This document shows, piece after piece, positions 23,576 to 35,799 of a stretch of 64,000 nucleotides of DNA. The first letter of the stretch is position 1, and every line of letters begins with the position of its first letter. Source of the stretch: Populus alba (Eukaryota; Streptophyta; Magnoliopsida; Malpighiales; Salicaceae). Under the pieces are notes generated by a model. That model ran no database searches. It was not told the DNA's origin and was given only the letters and a program-made list of their open reading frames with translations. The DNA lies in the NCBI RefSeq assembly GCF_005239225.2, contig NC_133284.1, positions 29,994,339 through 30,058,338 of the forward strand. Direction: 5' to 3'. The position numbers and the translations under genes are program-made.

Positions 23576-24944
23576 TTTTTTTAATGAAGATTATTCCTGT
23601 CCCAATAGCTAGCAAGTAAGATTAGGTTAATCAGGAGGGCTTGAGACTTGGAATTGCTAGCAACGGGTTTTGTGGGGGGTTCTATAACCTAGTGAGTTGT
23701 GGTAGCAGTTCAGTATTTGGATTTTTAACCTCTTCCTTTTTTTTTCAGATTGATTTTCTATTGAAAAGTAGTTGCTAACCATTGAAACTTGTGTAAATAT
23801 CACATCAGTATAGTCAAATGGAATTCATGTGTGCATATTTGTTTCGATCACCTTCAATTCATATCAACTAGTGGATTCAATTTGTATGGAGCAGTGGAAC
23901 ACAAACATGCATGTATTTATTTGGATATGCACACAATTTGGCATGCATGGAACACGTTGTTGTAAATATGGTAGAATGTCAAGGTGTATGTATAGTTGTG
24001 TGTGTGTGTATTGCTTGTCAACAAAGTGCAACAGTTAATTTCGTGGAGATTGCAATAATTTTTATTTCAGATATTCAGCAGCCACGTGGGATTTCATCTT
24101 TTTGAGTGTTGAGTTATCTGTATCTCACATAGGTGCAATTGGAGAAAATTGGTATGATAATTTTATTTGTTATGCAGCATTGTGGTGCGGTGGTTCTTTT
24201 TCTTCCTCTTGCGGGGTTGCAAGAACGACAATTGCAAGGTATTTCCCTTGGTTCCGCCCCAGATATATCATTAGCCATTTGTGATTGTTTTGTTGCAATA
24301 CGGGCAAGGCACTGTTATTGTGAACTTCTGAACCTTCCCAGTCCCCACCCAAAAGCTGGAAAAGGTTCCGTCAGAAGAAAGTAGAAGATGCTGGTACTCA
24401 TACCAGGTCTTTTTTTGTGTTTGTGTGTGCTTTGTTCCTTTCAACCTTCCCGGAGCTAATGGTATCTGACCACATCTATACCGTCACCTCACCGATTGCA
24501 GTTCCCACTTGTCAGACAAATCTTGAAGGAACATTTCAGCCATTCTTCTCAATGGAAGCAAAAGAACTGAGAATTCATATGCTCAAACTAAGCATTGCAA
24601 TCAGTGACTAAAATGCATCAATAACAAAGACTCCAGTAACTAGTACATTAAAAGAAAATGAAATGATAATAGGCTAATATATATCAAGCGGTGAAAAGCG
24701 ATGGAGCTACCCCAATTATGCTGTTCTGATTTTTATAAGAACTGCCCTGACCCAGCCAGCCCAGATGAGCCATTTTATTGTGAAAATAAATGAATAATAA
24801 GTAAATAAAGGAATGAAAGTCATCCATAACACACCACAAGAAGTGCCAAGAGAGATAGAGAGACAGAGAGCAAAAGATTACAAGACATGATCAACAAAGG
24901 GAAGAGAGCTATCTACAAAAGATCATGTAACAGCTATCCATAAC
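23576..24944. other. Downstream region without a recognised gene
   Basis: The stretch contains ordinary AT-rich DNA with short frames of 60-80 codons and no domain. A segment at about 24179-24239 is bounded by AG and GT and could be a 3' UTR exon of the PTM-like gene, but nothing decides this. Confidence 0.4.
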
Positions 24945-26030
24945 ACTCTCACTGTCGTTACTGTGACTCGTGAGTCTGGCAATGGTGTTGTTGTTGCTAC
25001 TCCTACCACTGAGAAGCTGGAATCATCTTCCTATGGAAGACAGTACTTCCCTTTAGCTGCTGTTGTTGGCCAGGTCTATACTATACATTTCTCTCTCTTC
25101 AATATCGATGATAAAAAAAAAAAAAAAGTTTTGTTCCTTTTTACATCCAAATTTACATTTGCTTGTAAAAGGGTCAATTGGGTTTTAATTATTTTGTTTG
25201 TTTGTTTTGTGGTTTTACTGAAATGGGTTGGTTCTTGTAGGGTTATATTACTTGTCTTACTGTAGATAAGTGACCGAAACAATGCTGAAAGATTACTTCT
25301 TTTTGTGCGTGTGGTAGTTTTTACCGGGTTGTGTTGGGGGATTAAAAGGGGTGTTAAAAAGTTTGGAGAAAGTCTGATATCAGCTAAAAGTATTAGAGGA
25401 AGGCATATTATGATTTACACCAGCATACTAGCCCGTGTTATGTAACGGGTAAAGAATATTTTAAATGTTTTGTGTCTTACAATCATACCAGATTCAATAA
25501 CAAGTTTGGAGAAAATCTAGATGTTAGCTAAAAGTGTCAAAGTCTAGTTGTGAGATCTCCTCTTGTTCAGGTCTGTGTCATGAAAAGGACCTTAGTAGTT
25601 TAGATGTTCTTCATTACTTAGCTAACAATTCTAGTCAATGCATGCCCAGATTCCTTTGGGAGTTACCGAGGATAGGTTCATTGGATCTGTTGACGTTGAG
25701 GAATCCATGATAACTGGAACAACTGTCTTCCAACCTGGAAGCTCATAGAGGTGTTTTATATGTTGGCGAAATTAATCTCTTGGATGCTGTTCGTGAACAC
25801 TTATTGTACCGGATTGCTGTTAATTTGAGGTACGTGCCTCCATTTAAGCAATGGAGAGAGTTCGTTGTCCTTAGTTTTATTCTTACCGTTTCAATAATGA
25901 CACAATTCTTCTGCAGCGCAGATCTTCCAATGATTCTTGAAGGTCGTGTTGCAGCTGTTGGAATTGCAACACTATTTCAGGAACATAGCAATCAAGTTTT
26001 TAGAAATGGCTGAGAATATGCAAAGACCCA
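24945..26030 (+). pseudogene. CHLD: Truncated magnesium-chelatase subunit D (CHLD) pseudogene
   Basis: Three blocks resemble plant CHLD, the AAA+ subunit of the chloroplast enzyme that inserts Mg into protoporphyrin IX. Block 1 (about 24945-25073) ends SSYGRQYFPLAAVVGQ at a GT donor. Block 2 (25647-25829) contains [20 protein letters not shown], then GTTVFQPG, then after a small deletion and frame change [16 protein letters not shown] joined to VREHLLYRIAVNL. Block 3 (25917-about 26030) continues ADLPMILEGRVAAVGIAT to EYAKTQ. The Walker A exons are absent, the Walker B region has Gly where family members have Asp (VGEIN for VDEIN), the section between INLLD and VREHLL is deleted, and stops are present. 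Between blocks 2 and 3 a GT...AG intron is retained, so this is a degraded duplicate of genomic DNA and not a processed copy. Confidence 0.8.
25428..25449 (-). mobile_element. Possible Helitron-like 3' terminus
   Basis: Read on the minus strand, a hairpin (CCCGT...ACGGG, 5-bp stem) is followed directly by CTAG and then T. Helitrons end in a short hairpin and CTRR inserted before T, but usually with 8-12 bases between hairpin and end, so this is a weak match. It lies between CHLD blocks 1 and 2. A 40-bp imperfect direct repeat ('aagtttggagaaa...agctaaaagt', 25356 and 25502) flanks it. Confidence 0.3.
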
Positions 26031-26340
26031 GGAACCATGCAGCAATTACTTGTCCTGTGAATTGGCCCTCCAATAGAAAAAATTTAGCAGTCTTGCGAAA
26101 TAAAAACCTAGGGAATGAATGACTGTAAACTATTTCACTACCGGTGGTTCTGGTCTCCAGCCTGAGGAGCCTTTATTGGTAGGATTTCAACCTCCTGAAG
26201 AGGTAATCTATATTGATAGAGAGAGGAATTTTATGATTTTCATACCTAGAGATAATCCTTCAACCGTTTGCAATCACTTAGAGATAATCCTTCTGATTTT
26301 AAAACTGCATACAACAATAGTGTCACACTTAGAACTATAA

Positions 26341-26625
26341 TTTTAAAATCCGGCCCGGCCTGACAGGTTGACCCAGAACCTGGCTGATCCTGGGCTGGAA
26401 TCAGATTGGGTTAAAAAAAAAATATGGTAAGAAAAAACTTGGTGTAACCTGGTGGGTTAACCTGGTCAAAACCTTAGTTGTAATCCGTTGACTTTTTTTT
26501 TTTTTTTTTTACCTAAAACAATGTTGTTTTGATTTTAAAAAAAAAAATTGACCTGACCGACCCGATAACCCAGTCAAAACTCAAAACCCAGGTCTTGGAC
26601 CGAGCCAAGTCTGAAAACTATGCTT
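26341..26625. repeat. Dispersed 'tandem-CCCGG/GGTTAACC' repeat fragment
   Basis: A GC-rich stretch with phrases 'ggcccggcctgacaggttga', 'ggtgggttaacctggtcaa' and 'ctgaccgacccgataaccc', plus T and A runs, stands out from its AT-rich surroundings. Similar 'gggttaaccc' phrases dominate 36.0-37.7 kb. It is probably a decayed member of a family common in poplar-like genomes, by recollection and not by search. Confidence 0.45.
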
Positions 26626-27480
26626 AAATCAGTAGCGAGGTATAGATTGGTTGACATGATGGGATGCTTCACTTCTAAAACAGTTCCCAAAACATTGTAA
26701 TGTAGCTTCTCCCACTTGTTTCATGTTAATATGTCTCATTTTAATGGGATTCAACCTGGAAGAGCTAGTAAGCCTCTGAATATCATTTGTCTGATGAGCT
26801 AGAACAAGAATAGAAGAGCACAAACATTACTTATATTTTGTTTGATGTGTTTGAAATTGTATTTTTAATATGTAATGTTGTATTTTCTATGTGGTATAGT
26901 GGTGTGTATGTTTTGGTAATGAATAGAAGGGAGTAGAATTTATCACTCCGCTATCTATTTTTGGAGTATAACAAACTGTAATTTGGAGATTAATAGTTTC
27001 AAGGGAAATTGATTGTGGGTTTAAATGGGAAAAAAAAAATTTAACTTGAAGAAATGTTTTAAGTTGGGTAAAAATTATGTATAGCTTTCTCAATATCATG
27101 TTTCTCATCTTGAATTTTTTATATTTTTTTTATTCTATACTGATATGTCTTGTTCTTCCCTGCTGCACTGAGTCGAACTTCCTCAATCAAGTCCAAGTTT
27201 GCATTCAGCTATTTATCATTGTTAGTAGGAATAGTGTTTCGCTTATGAAAAATTTCTATGTAGTCATGTATGCTAACAAAATCTCATCCAAAAAAAAAAA
27301 AAAGAGACCATTAATTCTCTAATGGAGCCTGCATCAAGTTTTATTGATTAGTTTTTAAAATTCGTGAAAATGTTTTTTTTCTTAAATAAAGTTTTGAAGG
27401 AGCATTCGTTTTAACCAAATGTAACAATAAAGGGTAAAATAGACGAGATTATTTTCAATAATTTTTTTTTATTAATGTGT
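26626..27480. other. Intergenic, no gene seen
   Basis: AT-rich DNA with only short frames lies between the CHLD relic and the E2 promoter. No repeat boundary or RNA gene is evident. Confidence 0.4.
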
Positions 27481-27614
27481 GCGTTCGTTGCCTTGTTCTG
27501 TTCAAATTAAAGTACGCGTAGGATTATATTATTGCTAATAAAGGAAAAAGAAAAAAGAAATTTGACCAAGCCTTGCGTACATTATTCGCAGTAGCGCTTT
27601 TCAAACCGGGAAAC

Positions 27615-27717
27615 TAGCCGTTGGAGATTGAGGAGAAAACGGACAAATCATTGTCAACCACCGTCGTTCTAACGTTCGAAAACACGCCAAACCCTGCCCC
27701 AAAACTTTCCTAAACGG
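27615..27717 (+). promoter_or_regulatory. MSA-type (MYB3R) motifs before the E2 gene
   Basis: At 27615-27625 the minus strand reads TCCAACGGCTA, a perfect fit to the mitosis-specific activator consensus YCYAACGGYYA. A near match TCTAACGTTCG lies at about 27668 and another AACGG core at 27713-27717. MSA elements are bound by MYB3R factors and drive G2/M expression, which suits an E2-C type enzyme. Distance to the ATG is 270-370 bases. Confidence 0.6.
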
Positions 27718-27983
27718 TATCGTAATTGCCATTCTCAAATTCTTATAAACCCATGGCATGGCCTCCCTCATCTCTCTCTCTTGAAACGCTCTCTTTCTCT
27801 CTCTAAAAAACACAAAGAAGAAGAAGAAGAAGAGACACTCTCTTGAGCCTCTCTTCCTTTTGTTTTCAAAACAAACCAAACTTCACTAGTCAGTATCTGG
27901 ATTTGGGTTCTCTTTCTTTCTTCTGTTGGTGCTTTCGATACCCTTCTTTTGAATTCTAAGCAAAGAAAGAAAGAAGAGAGACA

Positions 27984-29449
27984 ATGGCAACTGTTAATGG
28001 GTATCAAGGGAATACTCCGGTGGCTGCTCCGGCGGGGACTACCCCATCAAAACAGACTGTCACAGCGGCAAAGATTGTCGATACGCAATCCGTGCTTAAA
28101 CGGTAATTTTCTTTTCTTTTTGCATCTGATCTGTTCTTTTCATTTGTCAAACCATGTAATATATATCACGAGTTATAACTGGATTTATTTTATGGGTTTT
28201 CTTTTCTTGTTCGTACATGTGATTTTGTGACTTTTTTTTCTTTGTTATTAAATCAGATGATGTTTTTGTTTAATGAATTTGGATGGTGTCATTTAAGCTA
28301 TTGATTTCATGTGACTGATTCTTTATCTAACCGTAGTTTTGAATGACTCAATTGGGTTTCTTTAAGCCCTGTTTGATTGTTTGTCTTAAATTGGGGGGTC
28401 TGCTTTTCATTGTTCGATAAGCTTGAGCTGGTCTCTCTCTTTTTTCTTTCATTTGCTTGCAGTATCTCATGGTTTAATTTAATATATATATGTATATATT
28501 CTTGAGAATTGGTTGCTTTTAACCTGATTGGATCTGATTACTTGTTGTCTTTTAATTTGCTTGAGAATCTTTAGGGTTTATTTATTTATTCATATAAATT
28601 TGACTAATTGCTACTTCTTTTTTTAACCAGGTTGCAATCTGAACTGATGGCATTGATGGTAAGAATATTGAAACCTGTCTTGTTGTTGTATCTCTTATTT
28701 TCTCAGCAACAAATCAATGATTAACATTGTTTTGTAGATGAGTGGAGAATCTGGGATATCTGCCTTCCCTGAAGGGGACAACATATTTTGCTGGAAAGGA
28801 ACAATCAAAGGCAGCAAAGATACAGTTTTTGAAGAAACAGAATACAAGCTATCCCTTTCATTCCCAAATGACTATCCTTTCAAGCCTCCAAAGGTCAAGT
28901 TTGAAACCAGCTGCTTCCATCCCAATGTGGACATCTATGGCAACATTTGCTTGGACATTCTTCAGGTAAAATTAAATCTTCTACTGTTCTCAATGTTGTT
29001 GTTAAAATTTTGTTGTCTAAATGTGCTTTTGTTCAAACTGGCTGATCTAACTCCGATGCTTTGCTTTATATTTGTGTGTTCCTAGGATAAATGGTCATCT
29101 GCCTATGATGTGAGGACAATATTGCTATCTATCCAAAGCCTGCTTGGAGGTAAATCTTATTTTTCCATTTTCTGTTTATGGAGGTTGGTGATTTAATTTC
29201 TTACTACTAAGATCATTTCTCTCTGTGTGATGCAGAACCAAACACCAGCTCACCTCTAAACACTCAAGCAGCACAACTTTGGAGCAATCAACAAGGTTTG
29301 TTGTTGTCACTTTGGATGTAATGATTTACGTAAATGGTGCGTTGCTTGGAGATTGAATAACTAATTACTTAATTTGGCACCTTGTAATTGTTGCAGAGTA
29401 TAGGAAAATGGTCGAGAAGTTGTACAAGCCTCCAAGTGCTGCTGCTTAG
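27984..29449 (+). CDS. UBC19: Ubiquitin-conjugating enzyme E2, UBC19/UBC20 (E2-C) type
   Basis: Six exons (27984-28102, 28631-28658, 28738-28965, 29086-29149, 29236-29295, 29397-29449) give 183 residues, the usual size for plant UBC19/20. The UBC fold begins near residue 36. The HPN motif is at 110-112 and the catalytic cysteine is Cys120 in NICLDIL. The N-terminal extension of about 35 residues is low-complexity, as in this subfamily. These enzymes are the plant counterpart of human UBE2C (UbcH10), which supplies ubiquitin to the anaphase-promoting complex. The match to UBC19 versus UBC20 cannot be resolved. The gene ends 735 bp from the convergent THUMPD1 gene. A CT-rich leader lies upstream. 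The first two introns are AT-rich and the first is 528 bp. Confidence 0.95.
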
Positions 29450-30183
29450 ATGGAAGAGGGGTCCAAAAGAGTAGTAGTAGTAGTGTGCGTTACTTCACTG
29501 TTTTGTTGGATGTGGTTTGAACTTCCCTCTTCCACAACTATAGCTTTTACTGTACTGACTCAATGGAAAATGAATTTATGGATCTGATTTTTCTTGCCAT
29601 CTACTCCTTGTGCCGTGCATTCTGAGGAATAATAAGAACAGGGGGGGTTTTGTTCTCAAAAAGTGATGAGAATGGTTGATTTTTGTTTGGGTATTGTTCT
29701 CACATCATACGCTTAGTGTTATTAAAATAAAAGAATAAGACTATTTTCGCCTGTAATAATTATCAACAAATTATCATCCCTCCCTTCTCTTCTCCCATTT
29801 ATTTTGCAAGCTGAATGAAAATCCAGTGTATTAGTTATCGTTTCTGCCTTTGGAAAAGTAAACTATATTTGAATTTTGTTTTTATTTAAACTATAAAAAT
29901 TAATTTAATATATTTTTAAACAAAAAACACTATATCATCATCGCTACTAGAATTCCAAACAATTAGTCTTGCACCAAGGCACTGCAAAATAAATAAGGGG
30001 CAAAGAACAAAGGGGTAGAAGGGAAGAAAATCACGAGATAGATTTTTTTGTCTTCTGGTAACAATGTCAGAACAAAACGATAAACATTCTTATAACAAGG
30101 CAGCTCAAGAATGAAATGAAGTTCAGTTGAACCAAAATTTCTAAAGCTGCTTTGCTTTCAGTTTGAGATGTGACAAGTTACTA
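29450..30183. other. Region between two convergent genes
   Basis: The 3' UTRs of the E2 gene (plus) and the THUMPD1 gene (minus) must lie here. No frame or repeat of note is present. Precise polyadenylation sites cannot be called. Confidence 0.5.
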
Positions 30184-33100
30184 CTACTTCGAAGATGTGA
30201 GCTGCCTCAAGTTGTACTTGGACAACTCCTTGTACTTTTCAATAACCCCGATCAAGCACAGAGTCTGAAAAAATAACAAAAAAAATAACCAAGTTAATGG
30301 GGCAAAAAACAATCTAGCACCACCATAGAGCAAACTTTTTTCTTTTCCAGTTACCATTGATCTTACAACCAATAACTAGTGCTTTGCAATAAAGAATACA
30401 TAGTTTAAACGGCTAAACAAATGTGATTCCAGCCCCCAATAATGTAAAACATGGTTTTGAACAAGTCTCTCTGCATACGACAAGACAGCAGGGAAGAGAA
30501 CAGATTTTTACCTTGACAATTTCAACTACAATTGTCTTGTCAGGATTGCTAAGATCAACTTTATGAGGTCCAGGAACACATTTTGCAACGGAATTTATAA
30601 TTTTCATCCTGTCAATACCAGAGTTTGCACGGGCTTCATACATTACTGCAAACTGCACAGAATGAGCAAGTGGTCAAATTGTAGCTTGTTGCATGTGATG
30701 CAACTAGGTTGGGTCAGCTATATGGATCCTTCCGCGCCATGCAGTGGGTCCCTATTGACTCAGTTAAATTCAGCAAATTCGAATTTCTCATCTGCAAAGA
30801 TTTCCTATATTCTATCACAATTAGGATGCCTGCAGGGGTGATTTTAGCAATGTAGAAGCGTCTCATGTTTGATTAATAGAAGAAACAAACATTATTTTGG
30901 ATCTTTATTCAATTAAATGTGATGGCATTCAATGCCCTCTATTGTCCCATTCCCAGTGTGATGGAGCTACCTCAACAGCAACTCCTGAACTAAGTGTGTC
31001 CTGAACTAAATATGAGGGACCTGAGAATTTCACAGAAACCATCAAATTTTATCTGAGGTTCACTATGCACTTCAAAAGTACCGCTAGAGCTAGCTCCTTA
31101 ACACAAAAGTGACATGGAATCAATGTACTTAATTTGAAATTCTAAGAAATAATGACAAAGCAGGGCACTAATTCATGAATATATATATACAGATATAATT
31201 TTACCTCTTAATTCAATTGTGCTTTCTTTTCTATCTCCTTCTTCACAGTATTTCTAAAAGATTTTTATCCTTTCTACTCATTCAATTTCGGTGAAGAAAG
31301 CAGCTCTTGCTATTGGCAAATTTAGCAGGATGATCATTGAAAAGTCCTATCAAAGGTTCTAATGGTTAAATGAGTGTTTTTCGAAGGACTTGGTTTATTC
31401 TTTAGGTTTTAGCACTAAAACTTTTGGAAGCTAAAAAAACAAAATGGATCAGAAAAATACTATATCTAGGAAGTCTCATGCTATTGTGCATGCAACAGAT
31501 GGTGGCAGTTTTAGAATAAAATCTTGTTGCGTGCTTGCAATCTTCTAATGGGGAGACTCCATTGAAATTATTCTTTTAAATTTGAAACTCCTAGGAAGCC
31601 TCAATGACTTGTTCCCCCTTGCTAGTATTCAAAGAGGCTGAACAGCTGATTTTTATTTGCCTTTTGCTTCCAATTTCTCTACAAATTCCAAAACAAACTC
31701 TAGTTTCTCTAAATACAAGAACCATAAAATTTCCAATTCTTTTTAACAATCCAAATTCTGTCCTGTGTAAGTTTTTTTATTATAAATCTTGGTTCCAAAT
31801 CATTTTCCAAAATGACTAGAATCCCACACACGCTAACAACTTTGGAAGCACTTGTGGCTAAAGATAAAGAGCTTAGGCTTAGGAGCTGGTCCTGGACTCT
31901 TATGGGCGAAATCTTTATATTCAAGAAAGCCAAAATCCACTTCTGAGACTTGATTATCTGTACTTGCTCTAGTAGGCATATTCCCTGTGTAAAGGTTGAC
32001 AAAACCAGGGTATCATACTAAGAAGCAGAGCCTGGGCATGCTCTTTCTTTCGCTTTCAATCTGAACCAGCTTAAGATGAATTATTCAATAAGTCAAGGCT
32101 GAACAAACATATCAAGTTTCTCCCTAAACAACAGATTCCTCACCGCAGGGAGCCCAAAGTAATTCATCTTCATCAGCTCCACACAACAAATCCAAGTGCC
32201 TATCTCCAGCCAAATTCGTTTCATCATATTCTATCCTAAATCTTATTAGGAACTTCTTGTATGCCAAATTTTTTATCCAGGTACTCACCTTAAGTATGAC
32301 CAGCTTATTCTTTGTAATACTCACATTGGCCAAACAACCTGAATTTTATTTGCTTTTGCTTTCAGTTCCACTCCAAATTCCAAAACAAACAATAATTTCT
32401 CTATATACAAAAACCCTATTTTTTCCAAATGCTTCACCAACCCAGATTTTGTTTTTCCTTAAACCTGTTAGGAACTTCTTGTCTGCTTAATTTTATCCCG
32501 TTTAACTCACCTTATAGAATTCTACCATAAAGGACCACGTACTTTTGGTGATAAATGTCATATTTGAATAAATATAAATTCTGAACCTCCTTTTACACAG
32601 AACCCCTTACCCATGCTGAATTATGACTATGATCATGGATGCAAAAACAGATTGGTATCACTTGCTCATATCAGTTTCAACTTCACATGATGCTAGATCT
32701 TGGCTTAATTTAAATTCTGAATCAAGTCTCTACTAAAAGTCAAACCATACAATAAAGTTGGAGCAAGACTAATGCTACATTGGCAAAATATTTGAAAATC
32801 AACTCTTTCCAAAAGCGTGCCCGATGCATTCCCAAGTTGTAAAGCATTGCTGCGTTAACTAATGCAATTTATTCATGTTGATGCAATAACTTAAATTGTC
32901 AAAACGCTACTCAAAACACTTTATCTACTATTTGTTTTATGACTTTAATTACGGAAGACCAAAGAAGTATTGCCAATTTATTTTGAGCTAAGGATCAACG
33001 GAATTGATAGATCTAGGTACCTTCTGCGGGTCCTGGGTATCCACAGGAAAATATTTCTCCACAACTGGTGCAATTGCTCTTGAAATTTCCTCTTCTGAAG

Positions 33101-35640
33101 CATAGCACGCAACTTCAATTGGTAACACTCTTAAAATGAACCTGTATATGAACAAACAGTATATAACTTTAGCATGTTAAAATGATATGGCATTTCTTTT
33201 CAGATGTTGCGTGTGTTCTTGGCCTCTTGCAGAACTTCAGAAAGCCAATTTGGTACTCTATGAACCAATGTCACATGGTTGACCTATGCATTTTGCAAGT
33301 GAAATCCATAAGCACTGCCTAAAAATAGAGCGCAACACACAAAGAGAGAATATCTAACGCTTACCAGAAGCTATGTGTTCATAAAATTTAACATAAGAAG
33401 TCAGCAATTCATGAACCTGGACATGTGTTTCCTTGTTGATGCAGCAGATGTCATCATATGTTGCACAATATCTTTGGGACAAGGGTCCCCATCTATCTTG
33501 CGCATTTGAACAAAGATAACACCATTACAACCAGAATCAAGGCTGAGAAAGCGTCTCTGTTCAAAAAGGACAAATATTCAAAATCAGAGCAAGAATCAGA
33601 TGATATGGTAAAAAATAGCACCAAAAAAAATGATTGAGACCACCCTTTGTGGGAATGCTCACCATGACAGCAGGAATTAATGAATTCAACATATAGTCAA
33701 CTCAGCAAGGAGGAGAACAGTTATCAAAACAGAAAAAATGTAGCATATAGGAGATAAAACACTCCAAGAATCACGAGGAGTAAAGCTACACTATTTACTA
33801 CAAACATAAGAGCACCCATGTGCACCATGCCCTACCATAATGTTTGTCCATAGAGTCACAGTTCACTCTGAGATAGGATTAAGAGGAAAAATAACACGAG
33901 AAAAAAAAAAAAAAAAAGAGGGATAAACCTTACAATTGTGTCACCCAGAATACTTTCTTAAAGTGGAATCAGAATATAATTTTGTGTTTCCTGTCTAGGG
34001 TGAAGGGGAGGGAGGTAGTTTTGTTGGATGGTACAGTGCACTGCTATTATGTTTTTATCTTCATTTCAAGCTAAATCATTGTACTTTCAGTACAAGCGGA
34101 AAACCTTATTGAGTACCGACCAGCACATCTAAGATGCTTGCAGGTGCTGAGTGTACTTGGTGGGAATTTGCATAATCTATAACCAAATAGGGGAAGAGAA
34201 GGAGAAGAGCCAATGACAAACACAGGAAAGAAAAGGAAAAATTAATTCAACAAAAGAACAAATACAAAATCTATTGATGTCTAGCCAAAAATTCAATTTC
34301 TCAGACCATCTCATTTAAAAATTACTTCTTTCTTAAGGGAACATCCAATGTCAATTCACACAAAAAAATGGAAAGAGGGGAACTACGCTACTCACCTTGT
34401 TCTTATCTCCAAGTTCTTTGAGTTCATCCTCAATAAGCTTATCAATGGATTTCTCCTCCACTTTTTCTTGGCCAACAGACTTGGGGGCACATGTTTCTGT
34501 GCATTTCTTCTTTGCTGGTAGCTCCTCTGCCTCACTTTCTTGTTTTTTATCATTTTTACAACCCTCTTCTTGATTAGTCTTTTCTTCTCTTTGACATTCA
34601 CTGTTCTCATTTTCTAGACAAGGAGATCCTAACTTTTCGTCTGCTGGGTTTTCATTCTTTGCATCATTGGCTTCGGGGGCACCTGATTTTTTCTCATCTA
34701 ACCCATCTTCCTCATCCTCCTCCTTTTCTTCGTCATCGTCTCCTTCAACATCAGAATATGAGAACTTAATCTTTTTATTTATAGGTTTATTAGGCAACTC
34801 TGCAAGCTTCACACTAGTATCCTTCCCAAAAACTAGTTCTTCATAAAACTGCAAGAAAAAAGTACAAATACCAGCAGCTCAATGAAGGGTGCACAATTTG
34901 ACCTTGTAAATCAAGGGAAAGGTGCATTCACTACTTCTACAAACACTCTAAATTGTTTAGTCTAGTGAATGCATTTCTCGGTCATTACGATAACAGAAAG
35001 AGCAAAAAAAAAAAAAAATTGCACCCATGACTAGCAGAATTCTTGCATGAGGAATTTATTAAGACACTATAAATATTTTCTTCGGTCCAAAGTTGGTAGA
35101 GTAGCCCTCCCTGTCCTTAAGGACTCGCCATAAACGAATCTTGCTTGGCATAAGAACTCAAAACCTTGGTTTAAAGGGGCAGCCACAAATGAATTCTCCT
35201 TGGAGCATAAAAGCAAATCTTTCTCCCATAGCCACCCACCGTGTTTGTCACCGCACGAATCGATTTTCAATTTATCCTGGTTGAATTTTGTAAAAAAAAA
35301 AGAGAAGAAAGAAACGTAGAAGACAAAAAATATATAGAAACATACAGAATCAATAACGTTAATAGCCTCACGCGAGGCTTGGCGCTCCCTTCCCCCGTCA
35401 CAAGTGATAAAGAATCCTTGAACTCCTGGGTGTAAAGGGTAGGAACCCTTCTTCTTCACTGGCTTCTGCAGTGACAGGCACAATCAAAAGAAAGAAACAC
35501 AACATATGCTAATACATATCAACAAACACAGAGAAAGGAAATACAAAGAAGAATACATTGTGAGGGAGGTAGCGTTGCTTTCTCTTCTTGCTGTTGGCAG
35601 CGACACTGGCACTGGACTTTGGCTTGTTTTCAGTTGCCAT
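30184..35640 (-). CDS. THUMPD1: THUMP domain protein, THUMPD1/TAN1 type (7 exons, 379 residues)
   Basis: Exons on the minus strand are 35557-35640, 35346-35465, 34396-34848, 33417-33556, 33021-33141, 30512-30652 and 30184-30264. All are GT-AG with consistent phases. The conserved N-terminal block is visible as HPGVQGFFITCDGGRERQ. A long acidic, Lys/Glu-rich insert covers roughly residues 90-210, and the THUMP domain covers about 230-345 (FILRVLPIEVACYAS; PHKVDLSNPDKTIVVEIVK; IGVIEKYKELSKYNLRQL). In yeast, Tan1 is the RNA-binding adaptor for Kre33/NAT10, which makes N4-acetylcytidine at position 12 of tRNA Ser and Leu. THUMPD1 does the same in animals, so the plant role is inferred. Intron 5 is large (2.37 kb) and contains repeats. 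The start is supported by the exon-1 ATG followed by a Lys/Arg-rich N-terminus. Confidence 0.93.
31615..32510. repeat. Imperfect direct repeats in intron 5 of the THUMPD1 gene
   Basis: A block of about 130 bp ('ctgatttttatttgcctttt', 'aaattccaaaacaaac', 'tctctaaatacaag') at 31636-31760 recurs at about 32338-32460. A second phrase, 'aggaacttcttgtatgccaa', at 32249 recurs at 32469 ('aggaacttcttgtctgctta'), each followed by 'actcacctta'. They look like local duplications and no function is apparent. Confidence 0.5.
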
Positions 35641-35799
35641 TTATTCGTTTATTCCAGTACAAGAGTTTAAGCTGTACTTCGACGAGGGTTTCTAGCTCTA
35701 TTACCTCGGACAAGACAAGGAAGACAACAGACCACTTCGATGCTGGACTAAGAAGATTTCTTTGACTTTGAACGTAGTCGAGGTCTCTCATGGTTAGTA

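Noticed and set aside
27601..28007. Minus-strand frames with Phe and Ser runs before the E2 gene
   Set aside because: They are translations of the CT-rich leader and promoter on the opposite strand, not real proteins.
35067..35483. 138-codon minus-strand frame over THUMPD1 exon 2
   Set aside because: Only its 40-codon exon-2 part is coding; the rest reads through the donor site into intron sequence.
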